The position numbers and the translations under genes were made by a program. Below, piece after piece: positions 43,259 through 52,137 of a stretch of DNA of 64,000 bases. Each line of letters begins with the position of its first letter. Position 1 is the first letter of the stretch. Below the pieces are notes generated by a model. The model did no database searches and had not been told where the DNA came from. It was given only the letters and a program-made list of their open reading frames with translations. This DNA is from CALCZU01 sp964396165 (lineage in GTDB: Bacteria; Bdellovibrionota; FAC87; UBA2466): assembly GCA_964396165.1 (NCBI GenBank), contig CAYNEF010000014.1, positions 12,550 to 76,549 of the forward strand. The letters run 5' to 3'.

Positions 43259-43480
43259 AGTGGTGAGAGTTAGAATGACTGCATGGGAACTGGATCCCAT
43301 TATCTTCTGTGAGTAACAGAAGAAAACGTACTGCTCTGTGCAGTCATGATGCCGAAAGGTATCGTGGTTACCACTACTCCTCTCTCACCCGCTACTTTCG
43401 TAGTGAAAGTAGCGAGGTATTTGGCGGGATTTTGACGACAAGAGGCTGTCGTTAAAATCCCGCCCATTTTTTTGTGGTAA
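43259..43480 (+). ncRNA. Highly structured non-coding RNA or leader of unknown family
   Basis: The stretch has no supported reading frame but many perfect pairings. An 8-base-pair closing stem joins GGTGAGAG (43262-43269) to CTCTCACC (43382-43389). Inside, ATGACTGCA (43275-43283) pairs with TGCAGTCAT (43339-43347) and encloses two hairpins, TGGGA/TCCCA (43284-43299) and CTTCTGT/ACAGAAG (43304-43322). GATGCC-GAAA-GGTATC follows (43348-43363), then GTGG-TTA-CCAC (43364-43374). Outside the closing stem are a 9-base-pair hairpin GCTACTTTC/GAAAGTAGC (43391-43413) and a strong terminator. A TAATAT -10-like element at 43247-43252 could start it. It does not fit 6S, SRP, tmRNA, RNase P or common riboswitches that I know. 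It is either a stand-alone sRNA or a regulatory leader of the kinase gene. Confidence 0.7.
43423..43473 (+). terminator. Strong rho-independent terminator ending the structured RNA
   Basis: GGCGGGATTTT (43423-43433) pairs with AAAATCCCGCC (43454-43464). The stem continues as a G-T pair and ACGACA/TGTCGT around a six-base loop. Seven T residues follow (43467-43473). It ends 17 bases before the kinase ATG. Confidence 0.9.
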
Positions 43481-43483
43481 AAT
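43475..43483 (+). promoter_or_regulatory. Extended -10 for a leaderless kinase transcript
   Basis: TGGTAAAAT is an extended -10 (TGn plus TAAAAT at 43478-43483). Only six bases separate it from the ATG at 43490 and no Shine-Dalgarno is present, so the transcript would start at the ATG. No -35 is seen, because that region lies in the terminator stem. Confidence 0.45.
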
Positions 43484-43489
43484 AGATTT

Positions 43490-44572
43490 ATGGACGAAGT
43501 GAAAAATATTTTGGAGCTTTCCCCGAAGTTTCGCGGCGAGTTGGAAGAAATCCGATTAGTTGCGACAGGTGGAATGGCTCAAATTTTTCGCGCGCGTCAG
43601 CCAGCGCTCGACCGCTTTGTCGTGATTAAGAAGTTAAAAGTGGAATTATCGGCAAGTCCGGAAACACGCGAACGGTTTCACCGCGAAGCAAAAGCACTTG
43701 CCTCAGTGCTGCATCAAAACATTGCGCATGTGTACGATTTTATCCAAACCGATAATGAAGCCTATATCCTGATGGAATATATTGATGGAGTGGATCTCTC
43801 TACCGTCATTAAAAAACTAGGCCACTTGCCTGAGATGGTAGCAGGTTGCATCTTGCTTCTTGTCTCTAAAGGCGTTTCGTACATGCACTCAAACCATTTG
43901 ATCCACCGTGATATCAAGCCTTCCAACATTCGCCTTACTTCTAGAGGCAGTGTGAAGCTGATGGATTTTGGAATTGTGATGGATGTCGATAAGGAATCTC
44001 TCACGCGTCCGGGGATGATGGTAGGCTCTCCTCAGTATCTGTCTCCTGAACAGGTTTTAGGCGATCCCATCACCACAAGTGCAGATTTATTTTTATTGGG
44101 AATTTGTCTTTATGAAATGCTTACGGGAGTAAGACCTTTTAAAGAAGAGCAGGGCGCAACCGTTTTTCAACGCATTCGAGAAGTAAAATATGTGCCTGTG
44201 CGTGAAATGCAGCCGGGTGTTTCAAAAAAGATGGCTGAGATCGTTGAAAAGCTCCTTCAAAAAAGACCTGAAAACCGTTTTAAAGATTTAAAAGAGCTCA
44301 TCAACGCGCTGGAAAGTGTCTTGGGTGGTTCCAGAAGTTCACATGCGGAAGATTTAATTCTAAAATATTTAGACGATGAAGCATTGTTAACGCCCACGAT
44401 GAGCTATTCTGATTTGCCTACCGTAAAATCTGCAAATCATTCGCTTAAGGTTGTATCGGTAATCTTACTTTGTTTGTTTGTATTTAGCGTTGGGTATTTT
44501 CTTGGAAAAAGAAATCCTACTGCACCTGAAAATACCGGTTATCCTTCTCCAAAGAAAACCCTCACAAAATAA
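43490..44572 (+). CDS. Transmembrane Ser/Thr protein kinase (Hanks type)
   Basis: 360 residues. The kinase domain (about 20-280) has the Gly loop ATGGMAQIFRA, VVIKKLK with the catalytic Lys, YILMEYIDGVDL, HRDIKPSNIRL (about 139), MDFG and GSPQYLSPEQ, so it is probably active. A single membrane helix (VVSVILLCLFVFSVGYFLG, about 323-341) near the C-terminus leaves only a short tail outside, without a PASTA or other sensor domain. It could phosphorylate FHA-domain proteins such as the cyclase at 4123; that is a family-based possibility. The gene follows a structured RNA and terminator, which may control it. Confidence 0.9.
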   Translation: MDEVKNILELSPKFRGELEEIRLVATGGMAQIFRARQPALDRFVVIKKLKVELSASPETRERFHREAKALASVLHQNIAHVYDFIQTDNEAYILMEYIDGVDLSTVIKKLGHLPEMVAGCILLLVSKGVSYMHSNHLIHRDIKPSNIRLTSRGSVKLMDFGIVMDVDKESLTRPGMMVGSPQYLSPEQVLGDPITTSADLFLLGICLYEMLTGVRPFKEEQGATVFQRIREVKYVPVREMQPGVSKKMAEIVEKLLQKRPENRFKDLKELINALESVLGGSRSSHAEDLILKYLDDEALLTPTMSYSDLPTVKSANHSLKVVSVILLCLFVFSVGYFLGKRNPTAPENTGYPSPKKTLTK

Positions 44573-44573
44573 T

Positions 44574-45332
44574 TTAAAACTGGCTGAACTGAAAATCCCA
44601 CTGGATAAATTTGGAGTTTGTGGCTTTTGTTTTGGAAAGAACTTTAAACACAGTTCCCGGACGAATGAGCACTTCGTGTTCTTCGGGCCATGTTGCTACT
44701 CCAAATGCAGCAAAGTCAGCGCCTTTTACTTTTTCAAAATAAATGCGCTGTTTAGAATGTTCTTCAAACCAGTAAGTCAGTTCATCTCCTTTGGACGTAC
44801 TGGTAAAACCTCGCATGCCCAGGTAATTTCCCACCTTGTACTGGTTTAAAAGAAAATCGGGTAAGTTTTCTCCCCGAATCGCAGGACCTTCGTACTCGGG
44901 AGCACAATTGGAAGCAGATGCGATCATTAAAATAATGTTTTCATATTTCGCTTCTACCGTTGCGCCATTTAATTTTCCCTTCTGCGCCATTCTCAAAATT
45001 TTATTCACCATTGGATAGACGTCGTTTGTTTGCCACAGTCTTACGGCATCGACTTCTGCTCTTGTGCAATTTGGCACCTTGGGATTGTCTTTTAAATCGC
45101 CTTTTTCAATTTTGAATTCTTTGGAATAAGTCTCGATATCACGGCTTGTCGCTCGGTATTCTTTTAAATTGTAATCTCCGCTGGGAAGCTCTGCGAGAAG
45201 AACGACATTCGGATCTTCCACGACGATATTTGCCGGATCGTAATCAAACCAAAGATCAAAGTGGGGAGGGCTTGCAAGTACGCTCGTGCTTAAAAAGAAA
45301 AGTGAAAAAAATGCAGCTTGAATTGTTTTCAT
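44574..45332 (-). CDS. Secreted mono-ADP-ribosyltransferase (R-S-ExE class)
   Basis: 252 residues with a clear signal peptide ending near VLAS. The C-terminal half carries all landmarks of the ADP-ribosyltransferase exoenzyme fold: the NAD-binding Arg in AIRGENLPDF (R153), the Ser-Thr-Ser motif in GFTSTSKG (S178-S180), and the catalytic ExE in PEEHEVLIRPGTVFKV (E218, E220). ExE enzymes usually modify arginine, as in iota-like toxins, NarE and eukaryotic ecto-ARTs. The N-terminal 100 residues (with NCTRAEVDAVRLW and a helical lead-in) fit the helical part of the fold. No translocation or binding domain is present, so it may act in the periplasm or be exported. It overlaps the DUF952 gene by four bases. 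Confidence 0.85.
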   Translation of the reverse strand: MKTIQAAFFSLFFLSTSVLASPPHFDLWFDYDPANIVVEDPNVVLLAELPSGDYNLKEYRATSRDIETYSKEFKIEKGDLKDNPKVPNCTRAEVDAVRLWQTNDVYPMVNKILRMAQKGKLNGATVEAKYENIILMIASASNCAPEYEGPAIRGENLPDFLLNQYKVGNYLGMRGFTSTSKGDELTYWFEEHSKQRIYFEKVKGADFAAFGVATWPEEHEVLIRPGTVFKVLSKTKATNSKFIQWDFQFSQF

Positions 45333-45637
45333 GGGTTCTCCAGTGGAATTTTTCGGGTGGCAACTATCGCCTGAAGCGGTATTTCTCCATAGATATGTGG
45401 GTAAAGTTCCCCATGTGCTTCTTCGTACTTCAATAGGGAAGAAATGGAAGTGGGATCAATTTCGAGCAATATCAAATCGGTTTTTCCTTGAAAATGCCGT
45501 GCGAGTGTCGGGCCGACTTGTCGCCACGTGGAATTGTGAATGAATCCTTCTTCCACAAGGGATTTGTCACGGTACGCGCCCGTTTGCTGTGCCTTTTGCC
45601 AGTCTTCGATGGAGCTAATGTGAAAAATACGTTCCAA
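45329..45637 (-). CDS. DUF952-family protein
   Basis: 102 residues, full length for DUF952. Family blocks are IFHISSIEDWQKAQQTGAY, EGFIHNSTWRQVGPTLARHF, LILLEIDPTS and HGELYPHIYGEIPLQAIV with conserved His residues. No signal peptide, so it should stay in the cytosol. The biochemical role of the family is not established; I recall its fold being discussed as related to ADP-ribosyltransferase/RNA 2'-phosphotransferase folds, which I cannot verify here. It overlaps (ATGA) the secreted ADP-ribosyltransferase gene, so the pair is co-translated, which makes a protective or accessory role worth considering. Confidence 0.8.
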   Translation of the reverse strand: MERIFHISSIEDWQKAQQTGAYRDKSLVEEGFIHNSTWRQVGPTLARHFQGKTDLILLEIDPTSISSLLKYEEAHGELYPHIYGEIPLQAIVATRKIPLENP

Positions 45638-45651
45638 GCTGCTGTTCCCTA

Positions 45652-47283
45652 TTATCTGATAGTCTCACTTAAAATTCTGCCCTCGGAAAGAGCAGGCGGC
45701 AATACATTACTCAAGAAAGAAAGTGTCGGTGCTATGTCAATTACTTCAGCTTTGGAATAAACGCCCGCTTTTATATTTTCGCCGAGAATGATTAAAGGAA
45801 TAGTAGCGTCGTAAGAGTAATCTGTCTGGTGGATTGCCGTATCATCTCCTGCGACATAAAAAGGTTTAGGTACAGCAACAATATCCCCACTTCTTTGTGG
45901 ATAATAAGAGTTTAAGAAGTCTTTTTTATGCAGGCCTTCCGGTAGGGTGGCAGATAAATACTGTGAATGCGTAAATGCGCTCAAGATAGCTTCGTTTTTG
46001 AGTAACTCGTGAACCACAGCATCTTCGATTGTTTTCTCGTCGATTTTTTTCTGAGCGATGAGGGAACGATTTAAATATACATTCATTTCATTAATCTCTA
46101 AAACCCATTTTTCCGATTCTTTACCGAATTTTGCTGAGAGTGCTGATTCAACGGAGTTTTTCAACGCCGATTCATCTACTCTTCCACCACCCAGCTTCTT
46201 AGTCTTTGCAATTTCCGGATTAGGGGCTACTCCATGATCGGCAGTCAGAACAACAGCCACATTTTTAAACCCGCCTGGGACGCTTTTTTGTATGTGGTTA
46301 AAAAACTTGGAAAGGACAGCGTCTTCTGCGGCTGTCATTTCATCCATTGCAGGGCTATCTGGACCGTATGCGTGCCCCGCATAGTCATGGGAAGAAAAAC
46401 TAACAGCTAAAAGATCGGTATGTTCGTCTTTTCCTAGTTCCAGTTTATCAAGAGCTTTTTCAGCTAAATTTTCAAGCAACACCAAACCTGCGGGCTCGTT
46501 TAAAACCCCCTTATTCCCCCACGTCATATTTTGCGGAAATAAACTTTTATTGGTTTGCCCGGGAATAAAAAAAGATTTGTATAGTGGGCTGTCTGTAACT
46601 TTTTGATTTTTATTTTTATCTAATTCCAGATTTGCATCCGTTACAAAGGTAGGCAGCGTGGAGTTGGGAAAGTAATATTTACTCGAAGTCCAGGTGAGTT
46701 TTAGTGGGTCCATCCATATTGTGGCGTCGCTTCTTTTTCCTCCCAGTAAAATCGCTGCACGGTCTTTTAAAGAAAGAGAAACGACACGCGAATTCTTGTC
46801 AAAGTTCTTGAGTTCGTCCCCAAAAGTAGTGCCAATGAAATTTTTCGGTGAAGTCCCAATCCGTCCTCCTCCCGTAGTTCCGGAAAGCCAACCAAACTCC
46901 TCATCTTCTACGCAATAGACTGGCTTTTGTTTCTTCGGATCGAACCACTCATTGACTGGTATTCCTGTGAGGTAAGGGTTTGCGCCGGAAAGAATAGTGG
47001 CATGCCCTGGGCCCGTCATATTTTGCAGCAAGGTGTATTTTGCATGTGGAAACCAAGCACCATTATGGAGCAAAAAGTTAAAACCGCCTAGCAAAGCGCC
47101 CTTTTTCTCAGGTAAAAAACGGGCCTGGACTCGAGAAAGATAATCGGCCCTAAATTGGTCAATAACGATGACAACGACTAGCTTCGGTTTCTTTCTATAT
47201 TGCTCCAGTGTGAGGGAACGTGATTTTTGGGGAATAAGAATGCTAAATAGGATTAGAAGGGGAAATAGATTTTTCTTCATCAT
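45652..47283 (-). CDS. PafA-like alkaline phosphatase, exported
   Basis: 543 residues, the usual length of PafA-type phosphomonoesterases in the alkaline phosphatase superfamily. A signal peptide (MMKKNLFPLLILFSILI) is present. Metal and nucleophile motifs are VVIVIDQFRADYL (metal Asp), NMTGPGHATILSG with the Thr nucleophile, NEWFD, SFSSHDYAGHAYGPDS, and VVLTADHGVAPNP. It releases phosphate from organic phosphomonoesters in the periplasm. The gene lies next to the DUF952/ADP-ribosyltransferase pair on the same strand, 14 bases upstream of the DUF952 start. Confidence 0.85.
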   Translation of the reverse strand: MMKKNLFPLLILFSILIPQKSRSLTLEQYRKKPKLVVVIVIDQFRADYLSRVQARFLPEKKGALLGGFNFLLHNGAWFPHAKYTLLQNMTGPGHATILSGANPYLTGIPVNEWFDPKKQKPVYCVEDEEFGWLSGTTGGGRIGTSPKNFIGTTFGDELKNFDKNSRVVSLSLKDRAAILLGGKRSDATIWMDPLKLTWTSSKYYFPNSTLPTFVTDANLELDKNKNQKVTDSPLYKSFFIPGQTNKSLFPQNMTWGNKGVLNEPAGLVLLENLAEKALDKLELGKDEHTDLLAVSFSSHDYAGHAYGPDSPAMDEMTAAEDAVLSKFFNHIQKSVPGGFKNVAVVLTADHGVAPNPEIAKTKKLGGGRVDESALKNSVESALSAKFGKESEKWVLEINEMNVYLNRSLIAQKKIDEKTIEDAVVHELLKNEAILSAFTHSQYLSATLPEGLHKKDFLNSYYPQRSGDIVAVPKPFYVAGDDTAIHQTDYSYDATIPLIILGENIKAGVYSKAEVIDIAPTLSFLSNVLPPALSEGRILSETIR

Positions 47284-47424
47284 TTTAATTGGTTACACTC
47301 TCAAACATAAAAGGTCACTTCCTATTTTGGTGAGAATCGCGTCAAGATTAGGTTAAGGATGCAGTTTAGTATTTATTCTGCCTTTCGGAATGTGTTATTA
47401 GCTTGCCCAATCAAAGAGGTGTTT

Positions 47425-47781
47425 ATGAAAAAGTCTTTCGTTTTGATCCTAACCGTAATTTCTTTCAACGTTTTTGCCGCTGACGAAGCCAAGCTTCTCA
47501 TGCGTTGTGAAGAACGCTTTTCCGGCTTGGACAAAATTGAGTTCTACCAAGCCCGCGATGGTAGAATCTACGGCCTACAATACGAAAAAAACGCCAACGA
47601 AAAACAGGTAAATGAATTTGCCGTTGACCCAATCGCCTTCGAAAAAAAGACAAACATCGACCTTGTGAGCTGGTACGGCTATGAGCGCGTACTTTCTTTA
47701 AAAGGGAATGAGTGGACTATCGAGTACCAGGACGAATGCAGTGGCGGTAGCATGGTTACCCGATGCACAGAATACAAATAA
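47425..47781 (+). CDS. Small secreted protein, unknown function
   Basis: About 118 residues from MKKSFVLILTVISFNVFA, with AGAGG seven bases before this ATG; the frame extends upstream to 47359 without start signals. After the signal peptide the protein is strand-rich with Tyr/Gly turns (FYQARDGRIYGLQY, SWYGYERVLSLKGNEW). Three cysteines (MRCEE, DECSGGS, TRCTE) may form a disulfide. No family recognised. Confidence 0.6.
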   Translation: MKKSFVLILTVISFNVFAADEAKLLMRCEERFSGLDKIEFYQARDGRIYGLQYEKNANEKQVNEFAVDPIAFEKKTNIDLVSWYGYERVLSLKGNEWTIEYQDECSGGSMVTRCTEYK

Positions 47782-47853
47782 GCGAAAAATTCCTTTAATC
47801 GCAACGCGTTAAGCCTTTTCTTTTTAAGCATTTCGGACTATTTATGTCTCACT

Positions 47854-48963
47854 ATGTTTTTTCAATCAAAAGGCCAAAGTGTTACTGAAAAAGAAATCCT
47901 CTCTGCGCTCTCGCAAGTGCAAGATCCTGATCTCCACAAAGACATCGTCTCGTTGGGATTTGTAAAGGATGTGAAAATAGACGGCGGCAAAGTCAGCCTG
48001 AAAGTAGAGCTGACGACTCCTGCTTGCCCGGTCAAAGAACAATTAAAAACGGAATGCGAAACACGCATCAAGGCACTGAGTGGCGTGACCGAAGTAAAAG
48101 TTGAAATGACTGCACAAGTCCGCGCAACTACTCCGGGTGGAAACAGAATTGCACTTCCCAATGTAAAAAATGTGATTGCAGTTGCTTCTGGCAAAGGTGG
48201 CGTTGGAAAAAGTACAGTCACTATTAATCTTGCGATGGCTTTAAAACAAACAGGCGCAAGTGTTGGTTTGATGGATGCAGATATTTACGGCCCTTCTATT
48301 CCTTTGATGATGGGTACAAAAGAAAAACCCGTACAAAAAGATGGCAAAATGGTTCCTGTGATTAAAAACGGAATCAAAATTATGTCGATGGGTTTTTTAG
48401 TTCCGGAAAATGAAGCAGTCGTATGGCGCGGTCCGATGGTGCATGGCGCTTTGACTCAGTTCTTGTCTCACGTCGAATGGGGCGAGCTGGATTATCTTTT
48501 GATTGATATGCCTCCTGGTACTGGGGATGCACAGCTTACGATCAGCCAAACAGCACCTGTTTCGGGTGCAGTGATTGTTACGACTCCACAAGATGTCAGT
48601 TTATTAGATGTACGACGTGGAATTCGCATGTTTGAAAATGTAAAAGTTCCTGTCTTGGGTGTTGTGGAAAATATGGCGGGTTTTGTCTGCAGTGAATGTA
48701 ACCATACGACGCACATCTTTAGACAAGGCGGCGGCGATAAGATTGCAGCCGAAATGGGCGTGCCTCTTCTTGCCTCTATTCCACTGGATCCAAAAGTGGC
48801 TGAAGGAAGTGACATGGGAAATCCAGTCGTCACCGCATTTCCGCAAAGCATTGTCGCAAAATTGTATACAAAGCTTGCCGGTGAAGTAGCAGCAACACTT
48901 TCTGTACTTCATGCAAAAACAAACGGCCACTTTCAACCGCTTTCGATGGAGTGGAGAACATGA
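47854..48963 (+). CDS. mrp: Mrp/NBP35-family Fe-S cluster carrier ATPase
   Basis: 369 residues. It carries and delivers [4Fe-4S] clusters to target proteins. An N-terminal DUF59/MIP18 domain (about 10-85, VQDPDLHKDIVSLGFVKDV, TTPACPVKE) precedes the P-loop ATPase: SGKGGVGKSTVTINLA (about 112), DADIYGPSIPLMMG, LLIDMPPGTGD, and the cluster-binding CSEC (279-282). All family motifs are present. The ATG has no ribosome site; a TATTTAT -10-like element 9 bases upstream suggests a very short or absent leader. The stop overlaps the DUF971 start (ATGA), opening a five-gene operon. Confidence 0.93.
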   Translation: MFFQSKGQSVTEKEILSALSQVQDPDLHKDIVSLGFVKDVKIDGGKVSLKVELTTPACPVKEQLKTECETRIKALSGVTEVKVEMTAQVRATTPGGNRIALPNVKNVIAVASGKGGVGKSTVTINLAMALKQTGASVGLMDADIYGPSIPLMMGTKEKPVQKDGKMVPVIKNGIKIMSMGFLVPENEAVVWRGPMVHGALTQFLSHVEWGELDYLLIDMPPGTGDAQLTISQTAPVSGAVIVTTPQDVSLLDVRRGIRMFENVKVPVLGVVENMAGFVCSECNHTTHIFRQGGGDKIAAEMGVPLLASIPLDPKVAEGSDMGNPVVTAFPQSIVAKLYTKLAGEVAATLSVLHAKTNGHFQPLSMEWRT

Positions 48964-49286
48964 ACGCCACATTCGCTCCGACACAGTTAAAACAACTCGA
49001 TCCGACAACTTTAGGAATTCGCTGGAGCGACGGGCATGACTCTATCTTTCAGGTGAGAAATATTCGCCTGGCGTGTCACTGTGCCACTTGTATTGATGAG
49101 TGGACTCGTGAGAAACTTTTAAAAGCTGAAACTGTGCCTATGGATGTTAAACCGCGCAAAATCGACAGTGTTGGAAGATATGCACTGAAGTTTGCTTGGA
49201 GTGATGGGCACGATACCGGGATCTTTACATTTGAACATCTTAGAACCCTCTGCGAGTGTCCCCAATGCAAGAAAATCTTACAATAG
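48960..49286 (+). CDS. DUF971 (GBBH-like) protein
   Basis: 108 residues. The family is typically fused or adjacent to mrp/apbC genes; its fold is that of the N-terminal domain of gamma-butyrobetaine hydroxylases, with a zinc- or cluster-like Cys set. Here GIRWSDGHDSIF, RLACHCATCIDEW, and a second SDGHDTGIFTFEHLRTLCECPQCK give several cysteines in CxC/CxxC arrangement. A role as an Fe-S carrier accessory is inferred from family and context. GGAG lies eight bases before the ATG, which overlaps the mrp stop; an in-frame GTG at 48951 is less likely. It overlaps the next gene by 22 bases. Confidence 0.85.
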   Translation: MNATFAPTQLKQLDPTTLGIRWSDGHDSIFQVRNIRLACHCATCIDEWTREKLLKAETVPMDVKPRKIDSVGRYALKFAWSDGHDTGIFTFEHLRTLCECPQCKKILQ

Positions 49287-50320
49287 CGGCAAATTACTTT
49301 CCTGTTACTGAAATTAAAGAAATTGAAAATGTTGCTGTCCCATGGATTGTAAAATCCTACGCGGATGATTTCAAACGTGCTGAAACAACGGGTGGACTGT
49401 TTGATTTCAGCCACTATGGCGTTTTAAAGGTGATTGGCAGTGATTCTGCGGATTATTTAAACCGCATGAGTACCATCAATTTAAAAAACTTTAATCCCAG
49501 ACACGCCAATGTGGGCGCTTTTTTAACGGGCAAAGCCAGTACAATTTCAATGGTGACGATTCTCGAGAGAGAACATTCTTTTGAGATCATCGTGCCGCAC
49601 CCGTATACTCAGAAAACTTTCAAGCATCTCGACAAGTTTCACTTCAGTGAGAGACTAGAAATCGAAAATGTGTCTGAACAATTTGCCCTTTTCGGATTGT
49701 ACCGTCCCAGCTTAAAACTCAGGTCCCTACTTAAGATAGAAAATTGGAAGCCTTTGGAAATTATTTTTAGACGTTGGGTAGGGTTTGATTGGACGATTTG
49801 GAAGGATGCGAGAATCCCTGATTTCTACTGGGTAAAGGCAGAACGTTCACAAACTTCCTCTTTGCTAGAAGAAATTAACTCCAATCCGGAGTTACCGCTG
49901 TTGGGATTAAAAACGTACGATTATATCCGTATCGCAAACGGCATTCCAGAAATTGGAAAAGACATATTAGATGGGGATATTTTTCTCGAAGCAAATTACG
50001 AAGAGGCAATTGCACGGGGTAAAGGATGTTACCCGGGGCAAGAAGTCATCGAAAGAATTTCGACATATGGGCAAGTGAATAAAAAAGTCATGAAAGTAAA
50101 TGTCGCACTTTCAGATAAGACTGTTTTAGGGGAACTTCCGCAAGTCATTCGGTCTGCAGATAAAATTGTGGGAAGTTTATCCAGTCTCGAAGAAGATCCA
50201 AAAGATCCGTCAAAAGCAATAGGACTAGCTTCTATCCATAAAGATTTTTGGGAAAGTCGTCTTGATTATTCGACTGATTTAGGCCACCTGGTCAGTGTTG
50301 CAAAAGAAAAGGCAGTATGA
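49265..50320 (+). CDS. ygfZ: YgfZ/GcvT-like folate-binding Fe-S maturation protein
   Basis: About 351 residues. YgfZ (human IBA57) is a tetrahydrofolate-binding helper for [4Fe-4S] proteins. The fold is seen in FDFSHYGVLKVIGSDSADYL near the N-terminus, and the signature KGCYPGQEVIERI around residue 252 includes the family Cys. It overlaps both neighbours (DUF971 by 22 bases, resB by four). I chose the ATG at 49265 over an in-frame GTG at 49256. Its place after mrp and DUF971 suggests that the operon supports Fe-S enzymes such as aconitase and SdhB. Confidence 0.9.
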   Translation: MQENLTIAANYFPVTEIKEIENVAVPWIVKSYADDFKRAETTGGLFDFSHYGVLKVIGSDSADYLNRMSTINLKNFNPRHANVGAFLTGKASTISMVTILEREHSFEIIVPHPYTQKTFKHLDKFHFSERLEIENVSEQFALFGLYRPSLKLRSLLKIENWKPLEIIFRRWVGFDWTIWKDARIPDFYWVKAERSQTSSLLEEINSNPELPLLGLKTYDYIRIANGIPEIGKDILDGDIFLEANYEEAIARGKGCYPGQEVIERISTYGQVNKKVMKVNVALSDKTVLGELPQVIRSADKIVGSLSSLEEDPKDPSKAIGLASIHKDFWESRLDYSTDLGHLVSVAKEKAV

Positions 50321-52137
50321 GCTTTTTACGTTCTTTATTTCGTTTTTTTTCTTCTCTGAAATTAGCAGTAATTTCTTTGGTTCTTCTGGCAGCAATCCTT
50401 GCCACAGCTACTGTGATTGAATCGCGTTATGGAACAAGGGCAGCATGGGTAGCCGTGTATGGGACTGCCTGGTTTGGTGGTGTTCTCTTCTTGCTTGGAC
50501 TAAATGTTCTTTGCGCTGCACTCTCCAGATACCCCTGGAAGCCCAGACAAACAGGTTTTGTCATCACACACTTGGGGATCATCACGATTCTTATCGGTTC
50601 TTTTTTGACTCAACGCTTGGGAGTAGATGGGAATTTACCTATTTATGAAAAAAGTGCTGATAATGAAGTTGTATTGAATGACTTGAGTTTAAGTTTAATA
50701 GATGAAAAAAATGACAAGAAACAAGAATTCAAAATTCGCGAGTCCGTAAATGCCAAAGAAGGCAAAATGTTTAGCGTGGGGATTACAAATAACACTTCTT
50801 TGGTAGTCGATGGCTTTATTCCGCGCGCCGTCTTAAGAAAGAAATTTCTTCCTTCCGAAACAAAAGTGGGTGGTTCTGCTTTGAAAGTGGAATTGTATAA
50901 TGATCGTTTCCATATTTCCGAATGGCTTTATTCTACTGAACCAGGATTACCGTCCAAAATCAGTCTTGGTCCCGCTGAGCTTTCCTTAAGAGATCTCTGG
51001 AATGCGAGCGATTTAGAGTCTTTTAATAATCCGCCAAAAAATAAGAACCAAGGAATTGGCTTAATTGTTTTAACCCAGGAAGGTAAAGATTTTCGCGTTC
51101 CCATTCAGGTGAGTAAAAACTGGAATAAAGTGGGTGGGACAAAGCTTGAAATCAGAATTGATAAGTATCTGCCTTACGCTATTGTAGAAAATAACAAGCT
51201 TGTGAACCGCTCTCCTGAGCCAGTCAATCCGGCAGTAGAATTCACTTTAAGAGAAATCGGCGGAAATAAAGAAGAAGAAAAACATACTGTGTTTTCTAAT
51301 TTTCCTGAGTTTGCCACAATCCATGGCGGTGCTAAAAACCAACATACCTTTGGCTATAAAGCGAGAATGATTTCACTGGCAGCTCCCAAAAAAGAAGAAT
51401 TGGGAATGGTCGGTACAAGCAGGGGTGAACTGCAGTTTGCCACAGCCGATGCGCGAAAAAAATTATTGTATAGAGCACTCGGTAAAACTGGAAACCTGAA
51501 TGTCAGTGGTGAGGTGGAAGTCGATAAGGAGTACGCCACAGGTTGGATGGATCTCAAATTCCGTGTTTCAGAATATATTCCATATGCCGTTGAATCTGAA
51601 ACTCCCGATGCACTTGATTATATTACTGGCCCTAGCGACAGTTACACTACTGCAATCCACATCAGCGAAGAGAGAGACGGCCAATTGGATAAGAACAGTG
51701 GAATGTGGTTGCTTGAAAATTCCACTAAACTTAAGTCTTTTGAGGGAAGAGAAGTCTTGATTCAGTTTTCAAAAAACAGGATGACCTTGCCGTTCAAATT
51801 GTACCTCGAAAAGTTTTTTATGGGCACCGATCCGGGAACGCAAAAAGCAGCTACTTATCAAAGTACGGTGAGTGTAAAAGAAACGAAAGAGGGAGAACAA
51901 AAATCTTCTCTCATCAGTATGAACGAACCGTTACATTACGGTGGTTATACTTTTTATCAGGCAAGTTACCAGTTGCAGGAAGGAAAACCTGCTATATCAG
52001 TTTTTGCGGTAAACTATGATCCAGGCAGGTGGGTAAAATACATTGGTTCGCTTATTCTCTGTTTGGGGATAGGCATCATGTTTTGGATGAACCCACACTA
52101 CTTTGATATTTTACTAGGAAAAAAGGCACCCAAATGA
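50317..52137 (+). CDS. resB: ResB-like cytochrome c biogenesis protein
   Basis: 606 residues. With CcsA it forms the system II haem exporter and ligase. Hydrophobic helices lie at about 15-35, 43-66 and 75-95. A large periplasmic domain (about 100-575) follows and a final helix is near 580-598. Family segments are FRFFSSLKLAVISLVLLA, TATVIESRYGTRAAW and the late NEPLHYGGYTFYQASYQL, with a His in the position often linked to haem delivery. It overlaps ygfZ and ccsA by four bases each. Confidence 0.9.
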   Translation: MSFLRSLFRFFSSLKLAVISLVLLAAILATATVIESRYGTRAAWVAVYGTAWFGGVLFLLGLNVLCAALSRYPWKPRQTGFVITHLGIITILIGSFLTQRLGVDGNLPIYEKSADNEVVLNDLSLSLIDEKNDKKQEFKIRESVNAKEGKMFSVGITNNTSLVVDGFIPRAVLRKKFLPSETKVGGSALKVELYNDRFHISEWLYSTEPGLPSKISLGPAELSLRDLWNASDLESFNNPPKNKNQGIGLIVLTQEGKDFRVPIQVSKNWNKVGGTKLEIRIDKYLPYAIVENNKLVNRSPEPVNPAVEFTLREIGGNKEEEKHTVFSNFPEFATIHGGAKNQHTFGYKARMISLAAPKKEELGMVGTSRGELQFATADARKKLLYRALGKTGNLNVSGEVEVDKEYATGWMDLKFRVSEYIPYAVESETPDALDYITGPSDSYTTAIHISEERDGQLDKNSGMWLLENSTKLKSFEGREVLIQFSKNRMTLPFKLYLEKFFMGTDPGTQKAATYQSTVSVKETKEGEQKSSLISMNEPLHYGGYTFYQASYQLQEGKPAISVFAVNYDPGRWVKYIGSLILCLGIGIMFWMNPHYFDILLGKKAPK

